Shown here piece by piece: positions 33,759-42,960 of a stretch of DNA of 57,276 nucleotides. The notes beneath the pieces were generated by a model. That model saw only the letters and a list, made by a program, of their open reading frames with translations, ran no database searches and was not told the origin of the DNA. The stretch comes from Deinococcus betulae (GTDB lineage Bacteria; Deinococcota; Deinococci; Deinococcales; Deinococcaceae), in assembly GCF_020166395.1 (NCBI RefSeq), contig NZ_JAIQXU010000031.1, positions 1 through 57,276 on the forward strand. Direction: 5' to 3'. Made by a program: the position numbers and the translations under genes. Each line of letters begins with the position of its first letter. The stretch's first letter is position 1.

Positions 33759-34426
33759 GCAGAAACCCCCTGGGCCACGCGAACTTGACGGGCCAGCGTG
33801 ACTGACAGCACCAGGGGTGCGGCGCCGCTGACCTGTACCGTCACCGTGCCCAGCGCTGGACTGGTCTCGAGGAGCGTCACCGTGACGCCCGGCGTGAGGC
33901 CGTGTGCCATCAGCCCTTTGAGGGCCGCCGGGTCATGAGGGACGCGCAGGATGCACACAGGTGCGCCAGGGGCAGCCGCAGTCAAACTCACTTCACTCCG
34001 GGAAGGAAGGGTTCCGTCGAGTCCTGGAATAGGGTCGCCGTGTGGGTCAAAGGCCGGCTGGCCCAGCCAAGCGGCAATGCGGGCTTCAAGTTTCTCACTG
34101 ATGACGTGTTCGAGTTGCTCGGCTTCCTCATGCACCTCGTCCAGCGGAATACCGAGGGCTTCATGGAGGTACAGCTCCAGCAACCGGTGATGCCGCAACA
34201 CTTCGAGTGCCACGGCTTCACCTTCCGGCGTTAGGCGCGCGCCCTTGTACGGGAGGTGGGTCACCAGGCCCTGCTCGGTCAGGCGGCGCAGCATCCCGGT
34301 CACACTGGCGGGATTGACCCCAAGCGTGTCGGCCAGCGCCTGCGTGTTCACCGCGCTCTGCTGTCCCAGGAGATAGAGGTATTTGAGGTAGTCCTCGACG
34401 GCGGAGGACAGCGTACGGTGCGTCAT
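33755..34426 (-). CDS. mntR: DtxR/MntR-family metal-dependent repressor
   Basis: 223 residues: winged helix (1-70, [20 protein letters not shown]), metal-binding dimer domain (about 75-140; [29 protein letters not shown]), and a C-terminal SH3-like FeoA domain (about 150-223). The E and H of EEAEQLEHV fit the Mn site. The N-terminal EDYLKYLY keeps the Asp but has Lys where Bacillus MntR has a Glu ligand. Minus-strand TAAATT lies six bases before the ATG and overlaps a perfect TTTAG-N6-CTAAA box, so autorepression is likely. It is divergent from the oxidase-ZIP pair. Confidence 0.93.
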   Translation of the reverse strand: MTHRTLSSAVEDYLKYLYLLGQQSAVNTQALADTLGVNPASVTGMLRRLTEQGLVTHLPYKGARLTPEGEAVALEVLRHHRLLELYLHEALGIPLDEVHEEAEQLEHVISEKLEARIAAWLGQPAFDPHGDPIPGLDGTLPSRSEVSLTAAAPGAPVCILRVPHDPAALKGLMAHGLTPGVTVTLLETSPALGTVTVQVSGAAPLVLSVTLARQVRVAQGVSA

Positions 34427-34434
34427 GCCCCTAA

Positions 34435-34450
34435 TTTAGCTCAGACTAAA
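34435..34450 (-). promoter_or_regulatory. MntR/DtxR box overlapping the mntR promoter
   Basis: TTTAGCTCAGACTAAA: perfect five-base arms around six bases. It covers the TAAATT -10 box of mntR. Confidence 0.65.
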
Positions 34451-34458
34451 ACTGGAGG

Positions 34459-34471
34459 TAGGCTGCGCCTA
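34459..34471. promoter_or_regulatory. Second MntR/DtxR-like box
   Basis: TAGGC-TGC-GCCTA, a perfect palindrome of the same TTAGG(C/T)-type half sites, between the two divergent promoters. Confidence 0.5.
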
Positions 34472-34525
34472 ATACGTCGACCATGAGGTAGTAGAGAAAA
34501 GGATAGCCATAGTTTGAGCTGCACC

Positions 34526-34553
34526 TTGACATTTTTTTAGGTCTGCCTAATAT
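34526..34553 (+). promoter_or_regulatory. Promoter of the oxidase-ZIP operon with embedded MntR-like box
   Basis: TTGACA (34526-34531), a 16-base spacer and TAATAT (34548-34553) make a strong sigma-70-type promoter. The palindrome TTAGG-TCTG-CCTAA (34537-34550) lies between and over the -10 box, a position where a bound MntR would block transcription. Confidence 0.65.
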
Positions 34554-34602
34554 GAAGTATGGTCTCATCTAAAATAAAGTCGTCTGGTCACCGGCGGCTC
34601 CC

Positions 34603-35748
34603 GTGAGTTGGCTGCGCTCGTTCTTGTCGCGGCGCGATGTGCTGCGGGTTGGCGCTGGCGGCGCGGCTGTTCTGGCGGGCAGCGCGGCTCTCGGGCAGGG
34701 CCGCACGGCACACGGTGCTGGACATGCTGAAGCGGCTTCTCCCGGCTCAGCGGTTCCAGCCGCTCACGCGGGCCATGGCAACAACCTGATGGTCGGAACC
34801 GTCAACCACAAGCGAAACGGCTTCGACCCTATGGCGATGCTCACTGACTGGGACTGGGGCAAAGCCAGCATCCTCCCCAGTGGGCAGACCTTACGCGAGT
34901 ACACGATGATCGCCCAGAACAAGGACATCGAGATTGCGCCGGGTGTCTTTTTTCCTGCCTGGACCTACAACGGCCGGGTGCCTGGGCCCACCCTGCGCTG
35001 CACGGAAGGTGACCGGCTGCGCGTCACCTTCATCAACCAGACGGCCCACCCCCACACCATTCATTTCCACGGCGTGCATGCTGCTGAGATGGACGGCGTG
35101 CCTGGGGCCGGCCCTGGAGAAATCCAGCCTGGCGGCCGGTTCGTCTACGAGTTTGACGCCGAGCCGTTCGGCTGCCACCTCTACCATTGTCACGCCACCA
35201 GCCTCAAGCGCCACATTCACAAGGGCATGTACGGTGCCTTCATCGTGGATCCCAAAGGTGGGCGGCCGCCCGCGCAGGAGTTCGTGATGGTGCAGAACGC
35301 CTTTGACACCAATTTCGACGGGGCCAATGAGATCTATGCGGTCAACACGGTGGGCTTCGAGTTTGCGCGTCGCCCTATCCCGGTGCGCAGGGGCGAACTG
35401 ATCCGCATCTACCTGGTCAATATTCTGGAATTCGACCTGATCAACTCGTTTCACCTGCACGCGAACTTCTTCAATTACTACGACACCGGCACCACCCTGG
35501 AGCCGACCAGCCGCATCGTCGACACCATCACGCAGGCCCAGGGCCAGCGCGGCATTCTGGAATTCAAGTACAAGTTCACGGGCAACTTTATGTTTCATCC
35601 GCACATCAGTGAATTCACGGAACTCGGTTGGATGGGCTCGTTCCAGGTGGTCGAGCCAGAGGCGTATCCAGCGGCCTTGAAGGCCGCCGGAGTGGACGAC
35701 CAGTGGGCGCGGCGCAGCCGGCAGGGCATCGCCGGAGGCCAGTCGTGA
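34603..35748 (+). CDS. Two-domain multicopper oxidase, Tat-exported
   Basis: 381 residues from GTG 34603. SRRDVLR then a hydrophobic stretch is a twin-arginine signal. Domain 1 has HPHTIHFHGVH and the copper cluster HLYHCHATSLKRHIHKGM (Cys, His, Met ligands). Domain 2 has FHLHANFF and FMFHPHISEF, which lacks a Cys, so the type 1 copper is in domain 1 and domain 2 gives trinuclear His ligands, as in two-domain laccase- or nitrite-reductase-like enzymes. It shares a GTGA overlap with the ZIP gene and sits behind an MntR-like box, so oxidation of Mn(II) or Fe(II) is plausible (inference). Confidence 0.9.
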   Translation: MSWLRSFLSRRDVLRVGAGGAAVLAGSAALGQGRTAHGAGHAEAASPGSAVPAAHAGHGNNLMVGTVNHKRNGFDPMAMLTDWDWGKASILPSGQTLREYTMIAQNKDIEIAPGVFFPAWTYNGRVPGPTLRCTEGDRLRVTFINQTAHPHTIHFHGVHAAEMDGVPGAGPGEIQPGGRFVYEFDAEPFGCHLYHCHATSLKRHIHKGMYGAFIVDPKGGRPPAQEFVMVQNAFDTNFDGANEIYAVNTVGFEFARRPIPVRRGELIRIYLVNILEFDLINSFHLHANFFNYYDTGTTLEPTSRIVDTITQAQGQRGILEFKYKFTGNFMFHPHISEFTELGWMGSFQVVEPEAYPAALKAAGVDDQWARRSRQGIAGGQS

Positions 35749-36929
35749 GTGCGCCGGCGGCGCCCGCTGGCCGCTGGGCCAGCTTGTGGGGCCTGGCGGT
35801 GGTGCCCCTGTTGCTGCTGGGCGCCGTGCTGGCCTACCTCGTGGCCACAGGCGGCGGCCTGAAGACCTTACAGGGCCCGCCCGTCGAGCAGCTCAACATT
35901 GGCCGCGTGACCCTGCCGGAACGCGGCGTGATTCAAGTGCAGGTCGTCAATGATGGGCCGCAGACCGTGACGGTGCCGCAGGTCATGGTTGATGACGCCT
36001 TCTGGTCGTTCACTGCTGATCCCCCCGGGCCCATTCCCCGTCTGGGCCGCGCCACCTTCATGATTCCGTACCCCTGGGTGGAGGAGGAGGCCCACAAAGT
36101 CGCCCTGCTGACCACGCTGGGCACCGTGTTCGAGGCGGAGATTCCCGTGGCCACCCTGACGCCGCAGCCGGGACGCGATCTGTTTCTCCGCTTCGGGCTG
36201 GTGGGGCTCTACGTGGGTGTGGTGCCGGTGGTGCTGGGCATGCTCTGGTTTCCCTGGATGCGCCGCCTGAGTGCGGGCGCCATGAACTTCATCCTGGCCC
36301 TGACGGTGGGTCTGCTGGTGTACCTCGCCGTGGGCACGTACCTGGACGCCCAGGAGTTCGCGGCGGCGCTGCCGGCCTTCTGGCAGGGCACGCCGGCGGT
36401 GCTCCTGATCGCCCTCTTGACCCTGGGTGTGTTGCTGGCGCTGGGAAGCAAACGCCGGACCGAGGAAGCGCCCCTGGGCCTGTCGTACCGGATCGCCACC
36501 GGCATTGGACTGCATAACCTCGGTGAAGGCCTGGCCATCGGGGCGGCGTTTGCTCTGGGCGAAGCGGCACTAGGCACCTTCCTGATTCTGGGCTTTACGC
36601 TGCACAACATCACGGAGGGCCTGGGCATCGTCGCGCCCGTGGTGCGCCAGCAACCGAAGTTTGTTCAGTTCGCCTGGCTCGCGCTGATCGCGGGCGGGCC
36701 GGCCATCCTGGGCACCTGGCTGGGCGGCTTTGCCTTCAACCCGGTTCTGGCGACGGTCTTTCTGGCCGTGGGGGTCGGCGCCATCGTTCAGGTGGTGTGG
36801 GAGGTGGGCCGCCTGGTGGCGCGCAATACGGCGGCGCTGGGCGCACCGCTGGTCGGCTGGTCGACCCTGGGCGGGTTCACGGTCGGGGTCGCCCTGATGT
36901 ACTTCACGGCGTTCTTCGTCAAGTTTTAA
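35745..36929 (+). CDS. ZIP-family metal permease with an N-terminal extracytoplasmic domain
   Basis: 394 residues from GTG 35745, overlapping the oxidase stop. One N-terminal helix (about 11-33) is followed by a cupredoxin-like beta domain of about 120 residues, then the ZIP helices. The metal sites are HNLGEGLAIGAAFALG (TM4) and LHNITEGLGI (TM5). The N-terminal domain is not part of ordinary ZIP proteins and could dock with the oxidase outside the membrane. ZIP proteins move Zn, Mn or Fe into the cytoplasm. A longer frame from 35628 lies inside the oxidase and is rejected. Confidence 0.88.
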   Translation: MSAPAAPAGRWASLWGLAVVPLLLLGAVLAYLVATGGGLKTLQGPPVEQLNIGRVTLPERGVIQVQVVNDGPQTVTVPQVMVDDAFWSFTADPPGPIPRLGRATFMIPYPWVEEEAHKVALLTTLGTVFEAEIPVATLTPQPGRDLFLRFGLVGLYVGVVPVVLGMLWFPWMRRLSAGAMNFILALTVGLLVYLAVGTYLDAQEFAAALPAFWQGTPAVLLIALLTLGVLLALGSKRRTEEAPLGLSYRIATGIGLHNLGEGLAIGAAFALGEAALGTFLILGFTLHNITEGLGIVAPVVRQQPKFVQFAWLALIAGGPAILGTWLGGFAFNPVLATVFLAVGVGAIVQVVWEVGRLVARNTAALGAPLVGWSTLGGFTVGVALMYFTAFFVKF

Positions 36930-36978
36930 AGGGAAGGGGCCCAGGGAAAGACGCTCTGGGTCTCTTGCCTGGCTTTAT

Positions 36979-37000
36979 ATATGAATGTATGCTCAGATAT
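36979..37000 (+). promoter_or_regulatory. ArsR/SmtB-type operator motif before the ICMT gene
   Basis: ATATGAATG-TAT-GCTCAG-ATAT matches 15597-15618 before the P-type ATPase in 18 of 22 positions. It overlaps the start ATG 36999 and a possible TATGCT -10 box at 36988, so repressor binding would block expression. Confidence 0.55.
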
Positions 37001-37604
37001 GGAATCTCAAGTGTCTTATCCGGCGCTGTTCGCCCTCACGCTGCTCTACCTGCTGCTCGCGTTCGTCTGGCGCTCGGTGCTGGTCTGGCGGCAAACGGGG
37101 GCCAATCCGTACGTGTTGCCCCAGGATGATAGTCCGCAGGGATATGTGGGCGCGGGCATGCGCCTGCTCATGGCTGCTGTCCTGCTGACCACGGGGGGAC
37201 TCGCCGCCGCGCCCCAGGCAGCGGCGCTGGTAGGGACGCTGCCCTGGTTGGTCAGCCCCGCGCTTCAGGGTGGGGGCTGGCTCCTGATGGCCGGTGCCCT
37301 GGGGCTGACCGTGGTGGCCCAGGCCCAGATGGGCGCGTCCTGGCGAATCGGGCTGGATGCGCGGGCGCGGACCGCTTTGGTGCAAAGCGGCGTGTTTGCC
37401 CGCTCGCGCAATCCGATCTTCCTGGCCATGCGGCTCATGCTGCTGGGTCTGTTCCTGGCCGCGCCACAGGCGGTGACCCTGACGCTGCTGGTGGCGGGGG
37501 AGGTGCTGATACAGGTTCAGGTCCGGCTAGAGGAGGCCTACCTGCACGGCGTGCATGGGGAGACGTATGTCGCTTACCGCGCGCGGGTACCGCGCTGGCT
37601 GTGA
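36999..37604 (+). CDS. ICMT/PEMT-family membrane methyltransferase-like protein
   Basis: 201 residues from ATG 36999 (ATG 36981 is also in frame). Four or five transmembrane helices. The C-terminal part has the family pattern: ALVQSGVFARSRNPIFLAMR, then LEEAYLHGVHGETYVAYRAR and VPRWL, in which R-N-P and E-E bind S-adenosylmethionine in ICMT. In metal islands such genes often stand next to CzcD or copper genes; their substrate is unknown. The operator shared with the P-type ATPase suggests metal induction. Confidence 0.82.
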   Translation: MESQVSYPALFALTLLYLLLAFVWRSVLVWRQTGANPYVLPQDDSPQGYVGAGMRLLMAAVLLTTGGLAAAPQAAALVGTLPWLVSPALQGGGWLLMAGALGLTVVAQAQMGASWRIGLDARARTALVQSGVFARSRNPIFLAMRLMLLGLFLAAPQAVTLTLLVAGEVLIQVQVRLEEAYLHGVHGETYVAYRARVPRWL

Positions 37605-38103
37605 GCTGCCTCCGACGAGACCGTGGCGGCCCTCTGGCGGAGGCAGACAGCTGCAGCACACGCACGCCACTGTGCCGTCAGACCGCGCTGGCCAACGTCC
37701 CCATGAACGGGCTGGTGAAAACCCGATTCTCCGGCTCATTGCTACTGCAATGCCACTACCGAACCACACGCGAAAGGGCGACACCTGACTGCCGAAGCGC
37801 AGAAGTGAGGGCGTTCTCTGCTTGTCGTCTAGAACGCAGAAAAGCCATCTGGCGCTGACCAGCGCTGGCGACCAGATGTCGTTTGCTCTGAGGGTCAGGA
37901 CGCGAAAACCGGAACGCTACAGTGCCTTTACTCCACGCGTCACGATTCAACCGGACTCACCCACACGCGCGGCCTCTGGAGGTGTCGTTTCACAACCTGA
38001 CCCCACGTGCGTCCACAGGTCACCAGCGGCCCTGCTTCGCCAGGCGCTTCCCCAGACTGTCGCTCGTGAGGCGACCGACGTTCTCGTTTCACGGAGTTCT
38101 CTG
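37605..38103. other. Stretch without a supported gene
   Basis: About 500 bases of GC-rich sequence. An imperfect inverted repeat near 37848-37881 (CATCTGG ... CCAGATG, with GCGCTG-ACC-AGCGC inside) is the only structure seen. I see no iterons or DnaA-box cluster that would mark an origin. Confidence 0.35.
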
Positions 38104-39289
38104 ATGGCCTATACCATCCCCCAGGCGACACGGCCTTTCACGGCGGCGGAGCAGGCGCTCAGGCCGCGTGCCCAGCAACAACTGCTTCAGAAACGGTTGA
38201 ACGCTCACACCCTTGAGCAGCGGGGCGAGCAAGCATTCCGCCGCGCTCTACGCAGCACCGAGCAGCCCCTATTCTTTGCCGCGCCGCCTCCTGTCCATAC
38301 TGCTGCGCCGCTCCCTCCGCCGTCAGCGCCTCAGGTGATCCCAGCCTCCCTGGATACTGCGATGGAACGTATCCGACGCCCCGGGCCGGGACACTCGGCA
38401 CAACGCATTCATGGTCTACCGCGCACTGGCCCAGGCGGTCTACGCGCTGATCCAGGTGCGGGCGCAGCAGCACATGCACACGACCACGTACACCTTCTTC
38501 ACCGTGCTGGACCTGCTGCCCGTCGTGACTGGCCTGTCCAGTGACCAGTGTGAACGCGCCACCCGGCGCCTGCAGGACCTCGGCCTGATCTACAAGACCT
38601 CCGGGGCCTTGCCCACCCAGACGACCAGGACGCGCCACTACCAGGGCGGCACGTGGGTACCGACCACCTTCCTCAACGCGGAGACTGGCGAGAAGGTCTC
38701 CACGCACGCCTGCGCCGGCACGTGGGTGGCGGTGCTGCTGCGCCCTGCCCCAGGCATCAAGGCTAGGGTCGTCAGCCATGAATTGCCGCCCTGCCCCCGG
38801 GATCTGACCACCGACCGCAAAACGGGGCGCACCGCTTGGCAGCGCCTGCAGGAAGCCAAGATCAAAGTGCGGGAGTCAATACTCTTTTCAGGAGATAAGT
38901 TCGATATCACTTCCCTGTTCCAGTGGTCGTTACCAGAAAGCAACCAGAAATCCCTGGGTACTATAGATTCCCGCACTTCCGTGTTGGGAGACGCGCAGAC
39001 GCCGCAGGAGCTGGTGTGGAGCCTCAGCCGCATCGCTAGCGTGCACCCACATCACCGCCGCGAAGCCGTGCAGGAAGGTGCAGCCTGACTGGTTCAACTG
39101 CTTGATGACGCTGGATGGGAACGGCACTACTACCGTGTGCTCTGGCGGGCCACCGAAGCAGAATTCCGGGGGCACCCAGCCTATACGCGACTCGCTGCGG
39201 CGCTCCAACCCACTCTGATCTCCAAAGCGGAACTCGGCCTGTCGCGACCAGGCGCGTGGCTCATGCATCAACTGCGTGAATCCACGTGA
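38104..39289 (+). pseudogene. Decayed winged-helix protein gene
   Basis: Starts at ATG 38104 (MAYTIPQATRPFTAAEQALR). The frame breaks near 38390: the first frame runs to MERIRRPGPG, and the next continues as DTRHNAFMVYRALAQAVYAL. A winged-helix part follows (FFTVLDLLPVVTGLSSDQCE, RRLQDLGLIYKTSG). A TGA at 39086-39088 interrupts the same frame, which goes on as LVQLLDDAGWERHYYRVLWR to a stop at 39287-39289. So one frameshift and one nonsense change. The layout could suit a plasmid or phage regulator or replication protein, but I do not recognise the family. Confidence 0.65.
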
Positions 39290-39502
39290 AATCTGCGTAA
39301 GCGACTGCGGTAGGTCACGGATTTCCAAGAGCACGATCTGAGGACAACGTACTTGGTGGCAAAACCACAGCACGTAGAGACCCACAGTTCGTTGAGGACA
39401 GTGTTTGCCGGAAGTGGGGTCGCCCGCTGGATTCTTTGACGTGTTCAGCAGTGAAGCGAAACTGGAGAGGCAAGAGAGGACGTCTAGCGTCGGAAAAGGC
39501 GC

Positions 39503-39508
39503 GATAAT
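39503..39508 (+). promoter_or_regulatory. Probable -10 box of the defence operon
   Basis: GATAAT, matching TATAAT in five of six positions, lies eight bases before ATG 39517. This suits a leaderless transcript. I see no good -35 element. The rest of 39290-39516 holds nothing else. Confidence 0.4.
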
Positions 39509-39516
39509 TACGCGGA

Positions 39517-41517
39517 ATGACTACTGCCGAGTCCACCATCACACTGCCAGACGGCATGATTTTTGATTACATCACCAACAAGCCTGTCAAGGACTCTGCC
39601 AAAGAACAGGTGCGCCAGCGCACGGCGCACGCCATCCCCAGAGAGTTCGGCATCAGCCTCGCTGACATGACGATTGACTTCCCCATTCCGGTGGGTGGCC
39701 GCAAACGTAAGGCGGACCTCGTCGTGTTCTCGCATGGGGTGGACCACACGCTCGAAAACGTGCAGCGTATCGTGCTCGTTAAAGCGGAACCCACCAAAAA
39801 GAGTGCCGCTGGCCTGCGAACGCACGAACAGGCCGAAGAGGACCTGCGCGAACTGGAAGAGCTCCTGGCGGCGACCCCGAACGCCCGATACGGGATGTGG
39901 ACGAATGGAATGGAATTATTCTTCCTCGAACGGTATTCCACAAAGTTCGAAGAGCGCTTTGAGCCGATTGCCGACTGGCCTATGGGTGATGAGAGCCTCA
40001 GCGACCAGAACTTCGCGAGTGTGCAGCGGCTGCGCCGGGCAGACGCAGAAATGCTCCGCACGACTTTCCGCCGCTGTCACAACTTCATTCACGGGAACGA
40101 AGGCATGCCCAAAGACGCCGCCTTCTGGCAATTCCTGTATCTGATCTTCGCGAAGATGCAGGACGAACGTGCTCCCCGCACCGGCCGGCGCTTCTTCGCT
40201 GATCCTCGGGAACCTTACGATCCGGCCGGTCAGCAGAAGATTCGTGACCGCGTCATTCCCCTGTTCAATGCTGTGAAGAAAGACCACCCGGAGATCTTCA
40301 AAGGGGATGAGCAGCTCATACTCAGCGACCGGGCTCTGTCGTTCATGGTGAGCGAACTCGGCCGGTATGAGTTCACCCGCGCGGAAATCGACGCAAAGGG
40401 CGCCGCGTACCAGGAGATTGTGGGCACAAACCTGCGCGGCGACCGCGGGCAGTACTTTACCCCGCGCGGCCCGATCAAATTGATGGTCGACATGCTCAAT
40501 CCGCAGCCGCACGAGAAAGTTCTTGACCCGGCCAACGGCACAGGCGGGTTCCTCGTCTCTACCCTCGACCACATCCGTCACCTACTTGAGGACGGCCTCG
40601 ATCCCAGCCAGACGGAAGACCAGAAAACCGTGCAAGCCAAACTGGCCCAGTACGCCAGTCAGAACCTCTTTGGAGCAGACTTCGATCCCTTCCTGGTTCG
40701 GGCCACAATCATGAACGTCGTAATGAGCAGCTCGGGCGAGGTGAGGCCCAACATTTACAACATCAACAGCTTGGAATTTCCTGGAGGCCACCTCAGCGGC
40801 ACCGCAGAAGCCCGCCAGCACATTCCGCTGGGCAGCATTGACGTGCTAATGGCCAACCCACCCTTCGGCAGCGACATCCCCATCACTGACAAGAACATCC
40901 TGCAGCACTATGACCTGGCGTATCAGTGGAAGAAACAGGACGACGGCTCTTTCATGAACACCGGCAACCCGCAAAGTAGCGTCGCGCCGGAAGTTCTGTT
41001 TGTGGAACGCTGCATCAAATGGGTGAAGCCCGGCGGTCGCCTCGGCTTAGTGCTGCCTGACGGCATCCTCGGGAACCCCGGTGACGAGTACATCCGCTGG
41101 TGGATCATGCAACACACATACGTCCTGGCCAGCGTTGACCTGCCCGTCGAAACCTTTATCGTCGAAGCGAACGTTAACATCCTGACTAGCCTGCTCCTGC
41201 TGCGCCGCAAGACCGAAGCCGAGCGGAACTCGGAAATGTTTTCGCCGATTCCCTTCGAATACCCCGTCTTCATGGCGGTCGCCGAGAAAGTGGGCTTCGA
41301 CCGCCGAGGCAACACGTTGTACAAGCGTCACCCGGACGGCGAAGAAATCATCGAGGAATACGACGAGGAACAGGATGTGCGGATCGCCGGACGAACCGAA
41401 ACTCGCACAGTTCGCAGACGCCGCAAACTGCTGGATAACGACCTGCCTGTCATTGCGCGGAAGTACCACGAATTCCGCGCGCTGCACCCCATGCCCAGCG
41501 CCCTGGACGAAGCATGA
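39517..41517 (+). CDS. Type I-like N6-adenine DNA methyltransferase (MADS MAD2-like)
   Basis: 666 residues. The first 150 residues form a type I R-protein N-terminal-like region (FDYITNKPVKDSAKEQVRQR, then ADLVVFSHG). The helical HsdM N-domain follows, then the methyltransferase core with the SAM site DPANGTGGFLV (D337 onward) and catalytic NPPF (447-450). It modifies adenine at sites chosen by the next gene's product. The stop overlaps the start of the specificity gene (ATGA). No type I HsdR gene follows; instead kinase and ATPase genes do, the arrangement of MADS-type phage defence. Name by recall of the family, not by search. Confidence 0.88.
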   Translation: MTTAESTITLPDGMIFDYITNKPVKDSAKEQVRQRTAHAIPREFGISLADMTIDFPIPVGGRKRKADLVVFSHGVDHTLENVQRIVLVKAEPTKKSAAGLRTHEQAEEDLRELEELLAATPNARYGMWTNGMELFFLERYSTKFEERFEPIADWPMGDESLSDQNFASVQRLRRADAEMLRTTFRRCHNFIHGNEGMPKDAAFWQFLYLIFAKMQDERAPRTGRRFFADPREPYDPAGQQKIRDRVIPLFNAVKKDHPEIFKGDEQLILSDRALSFMVSELGRYEFTRAEIDAKGAAYQEIVGTNLRGDRGQYFTPRGPIKLMVDMLNPQPHEKVLDPANGTGGFLVSTLDHIRHLLEDGLDPSQTEDQKTVQAKLAQYASQNLFGADFDPFLVRATIMNVVMSSSGEVRPNIYNINSLEFPGGHLSGTAEARQHIPLGSIDVLMANPPFGSDIPITDKNILQHYDLAYQWKKQDDGSFMNTGNPQSSVAPEVLFVERCIKWVKPGGRLGLVLPDGILGNPGDEYIRWWIMQHTYVLASVDLPVETFIVEANVNILTSLLLLRRKTEAERNSEMFSPIPFEYPVFMAVAEKVGFDRRGNTLYKRHPDGEEIIEEYDEEQDVRIAGRTETRTVRRRRKLLDNDLPVIARKYHEFRALHPMPSALDEA

Positions 41518-42929
41518 AAATCGGGAATCCACATCGACCTGTCACGAGTGCTTGGCTGACGAAAGAAGGACACCGCCTGGATGCCCCGCCTTTCCTTTCG
41601 GGAGCGGTTGAAGCCCGAGTGTTGCTAGATAAATTAACGGTACCAAAGCAGCGCCTTAGTGATGTGACCGCTGGTTATAACGGAGGTATATATAACGGTC
41701 CCCAGTTCAAGCGGAATTACGTGACCAATCAAGAGCACGGTGTGCCATTTTTAGGAAGCTCTTCGATGCTACAGGCTGATTTAGGCGACTTGCCACTCAT
41801 CAGCAAGAAATTGGCGAACTCACCAAAACTCCTGCCCTTACATGTTAAGGAGGGAATGACTCTCATTTCCTGCTCCGGCACGATTGGTCGAACAGTATAT
41901 GGGCGATCCGAAATGGTTGGCCTGCTCACTTCACAGCACATCATGAAGGTCGTGCCCGATCCGTCTGCTATCCTACCAGGCTACTTGTATGCATATCTGA
42001 GTAGTAGATTTGGTAAAATATTAATAACAAGTGGAACCTACGGCGCAATTATTCAACATATTGAACCAGAGCATATATCAGAACTTAAAGTCCCGCGATT
42101 TGAATCGGATTTTGAGATGCGTATACACGAGATGATTGAGGAGGCTGGTCATTTGAGAAGTAGCAGCGCTAAACTTATTCAGACTATATCTGAAAATTTT
42201 TTAAGATATATGGCTTCAGACATCGAAGCAGAGACAGATAGCATCAATCTGGGCTTCCCATCATCTAATAAAATTTTGAAGAGAATGGATGCATCTTTCC
42301 ATAGTGATAAACATAATTCGGTAATTCAATCGATTTCTACGGTGAAGCACGTTATGCTGGGCGATATATGTCATGATATAAATGAACCGCCTAGAATAAA
42401 ACGCACTATAGTAGATAAAGGCGAATGGAGTGTGCCATTCTTTGGCACTTCCGCAATAATGAATGGTGAGCCAGAACCTAGCTACTATGTTAATAGGAAA
42501 AATTTAAGTGACTCATTTATAGTTAAGGAAAATCACATACTATTGCCAAGGTCTGGCCAAGTGTCAGGCATTATAGGATGGCCGATAATGCCTGTTGGGA
42601 CGGTTAAGCTGGGAGCGGTTTCAGAAGATGCAATTAGAATCGTAATGCCAAATATTGACCAAGCATGCTTCGTGTTTCTATTTTTGAGAACCCGGTTGGG
42701 CCAAACACAACTAAAGTCTAGGGCTTTTGGTAGTTCTATTCCCCACCTTAATCCAAAGGAAGTCGGTCAAGTACTCGTACCGTGGCCATCCGACTCCGAG
42801 GTTGAAGCGATCGGTAGTGAAGTTTTTCGCGCTATCCAGATGCGAGATAGAGCCATCGGCTTAGAGGCATCTGCACGTCATTTGATCGAGCAAGCAATTG
42901 AGGAGAACTATGTGCCACCCGAGGTCTAG
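41514..42929 (+). CDS. Type I-like specificity subunit (MADS MAD5-like HsdS)
   Basis: 471 residues, with two target-recognition domains (about 40-200 and 275-440), each followed by a helical spacer (MRIHEMIEEAGHLRSSSAKL; EVFRAIQMRDRAIGLEASAR). Motifs such as VPFLGSSSML/VPFFGTSAIM and GTYGAIIQHIEPEHI/AFGSSIPHLNPKEV repeat between the halves, as in HsdS. From about 41640 to 42760 the gene is strikingly AT-rich while its ends match the GC-rich neighbours, consistent with swapping of the recognition domains. It decides which DNA sites the methyltransferase marks. Confidence 0.88.
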   Translation: MKIGNPHRPVTSAWLTKEGHRLDAPPFLSGAVEARVLLDKLTVPKQRLSDVTAGYNGGIYNGPQFKRNYVTNQEHGVPFLGSSSMLQADLGDLPLISKKLANSPKLLPLHVKEGMTLISCSGTIGRTVYGRSEMVGLLTSQHIMKVVPDPSAILPGYLYAYLSSRFGKILITSGTYGAIIQHIEPEHISELKVPRFESDFEMRIHEMIEEAGHLRSSSAKLIQTISENFLRYMASDIEAETDSINLGFPSSNKILKRMDASFHSDKHNSVIQSISTVKHVMLGDICHDINEPPRIKRTIVDKGEWSVPFFGTSAIMNGEPEPSYYVNRKNLSDSFIVKENHILLPRSGQVSGIIGWPIMPVGTVKLGAVSEDAIRIVMPNIDQACFVFLFLRTRLGQTQLKSRAFGSSIPHLNPKEVGQVLVPWPSDSEVEAIGSEVFRAIQMRDRAIGLEASARHLIEQAIEENYVPPEV

Positions 42930-42960
42930 ACTGCACTGAGATCACTCCCGAGGTGCACCT

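Noticed and set aside
35628..35744. Longer N-terminus for the ZIP permease
   Set aside because: It lies inside the oxidase gene in another frame; GTG 35745 overlaps the oxidase stop and is followed directly by a membrane helix.
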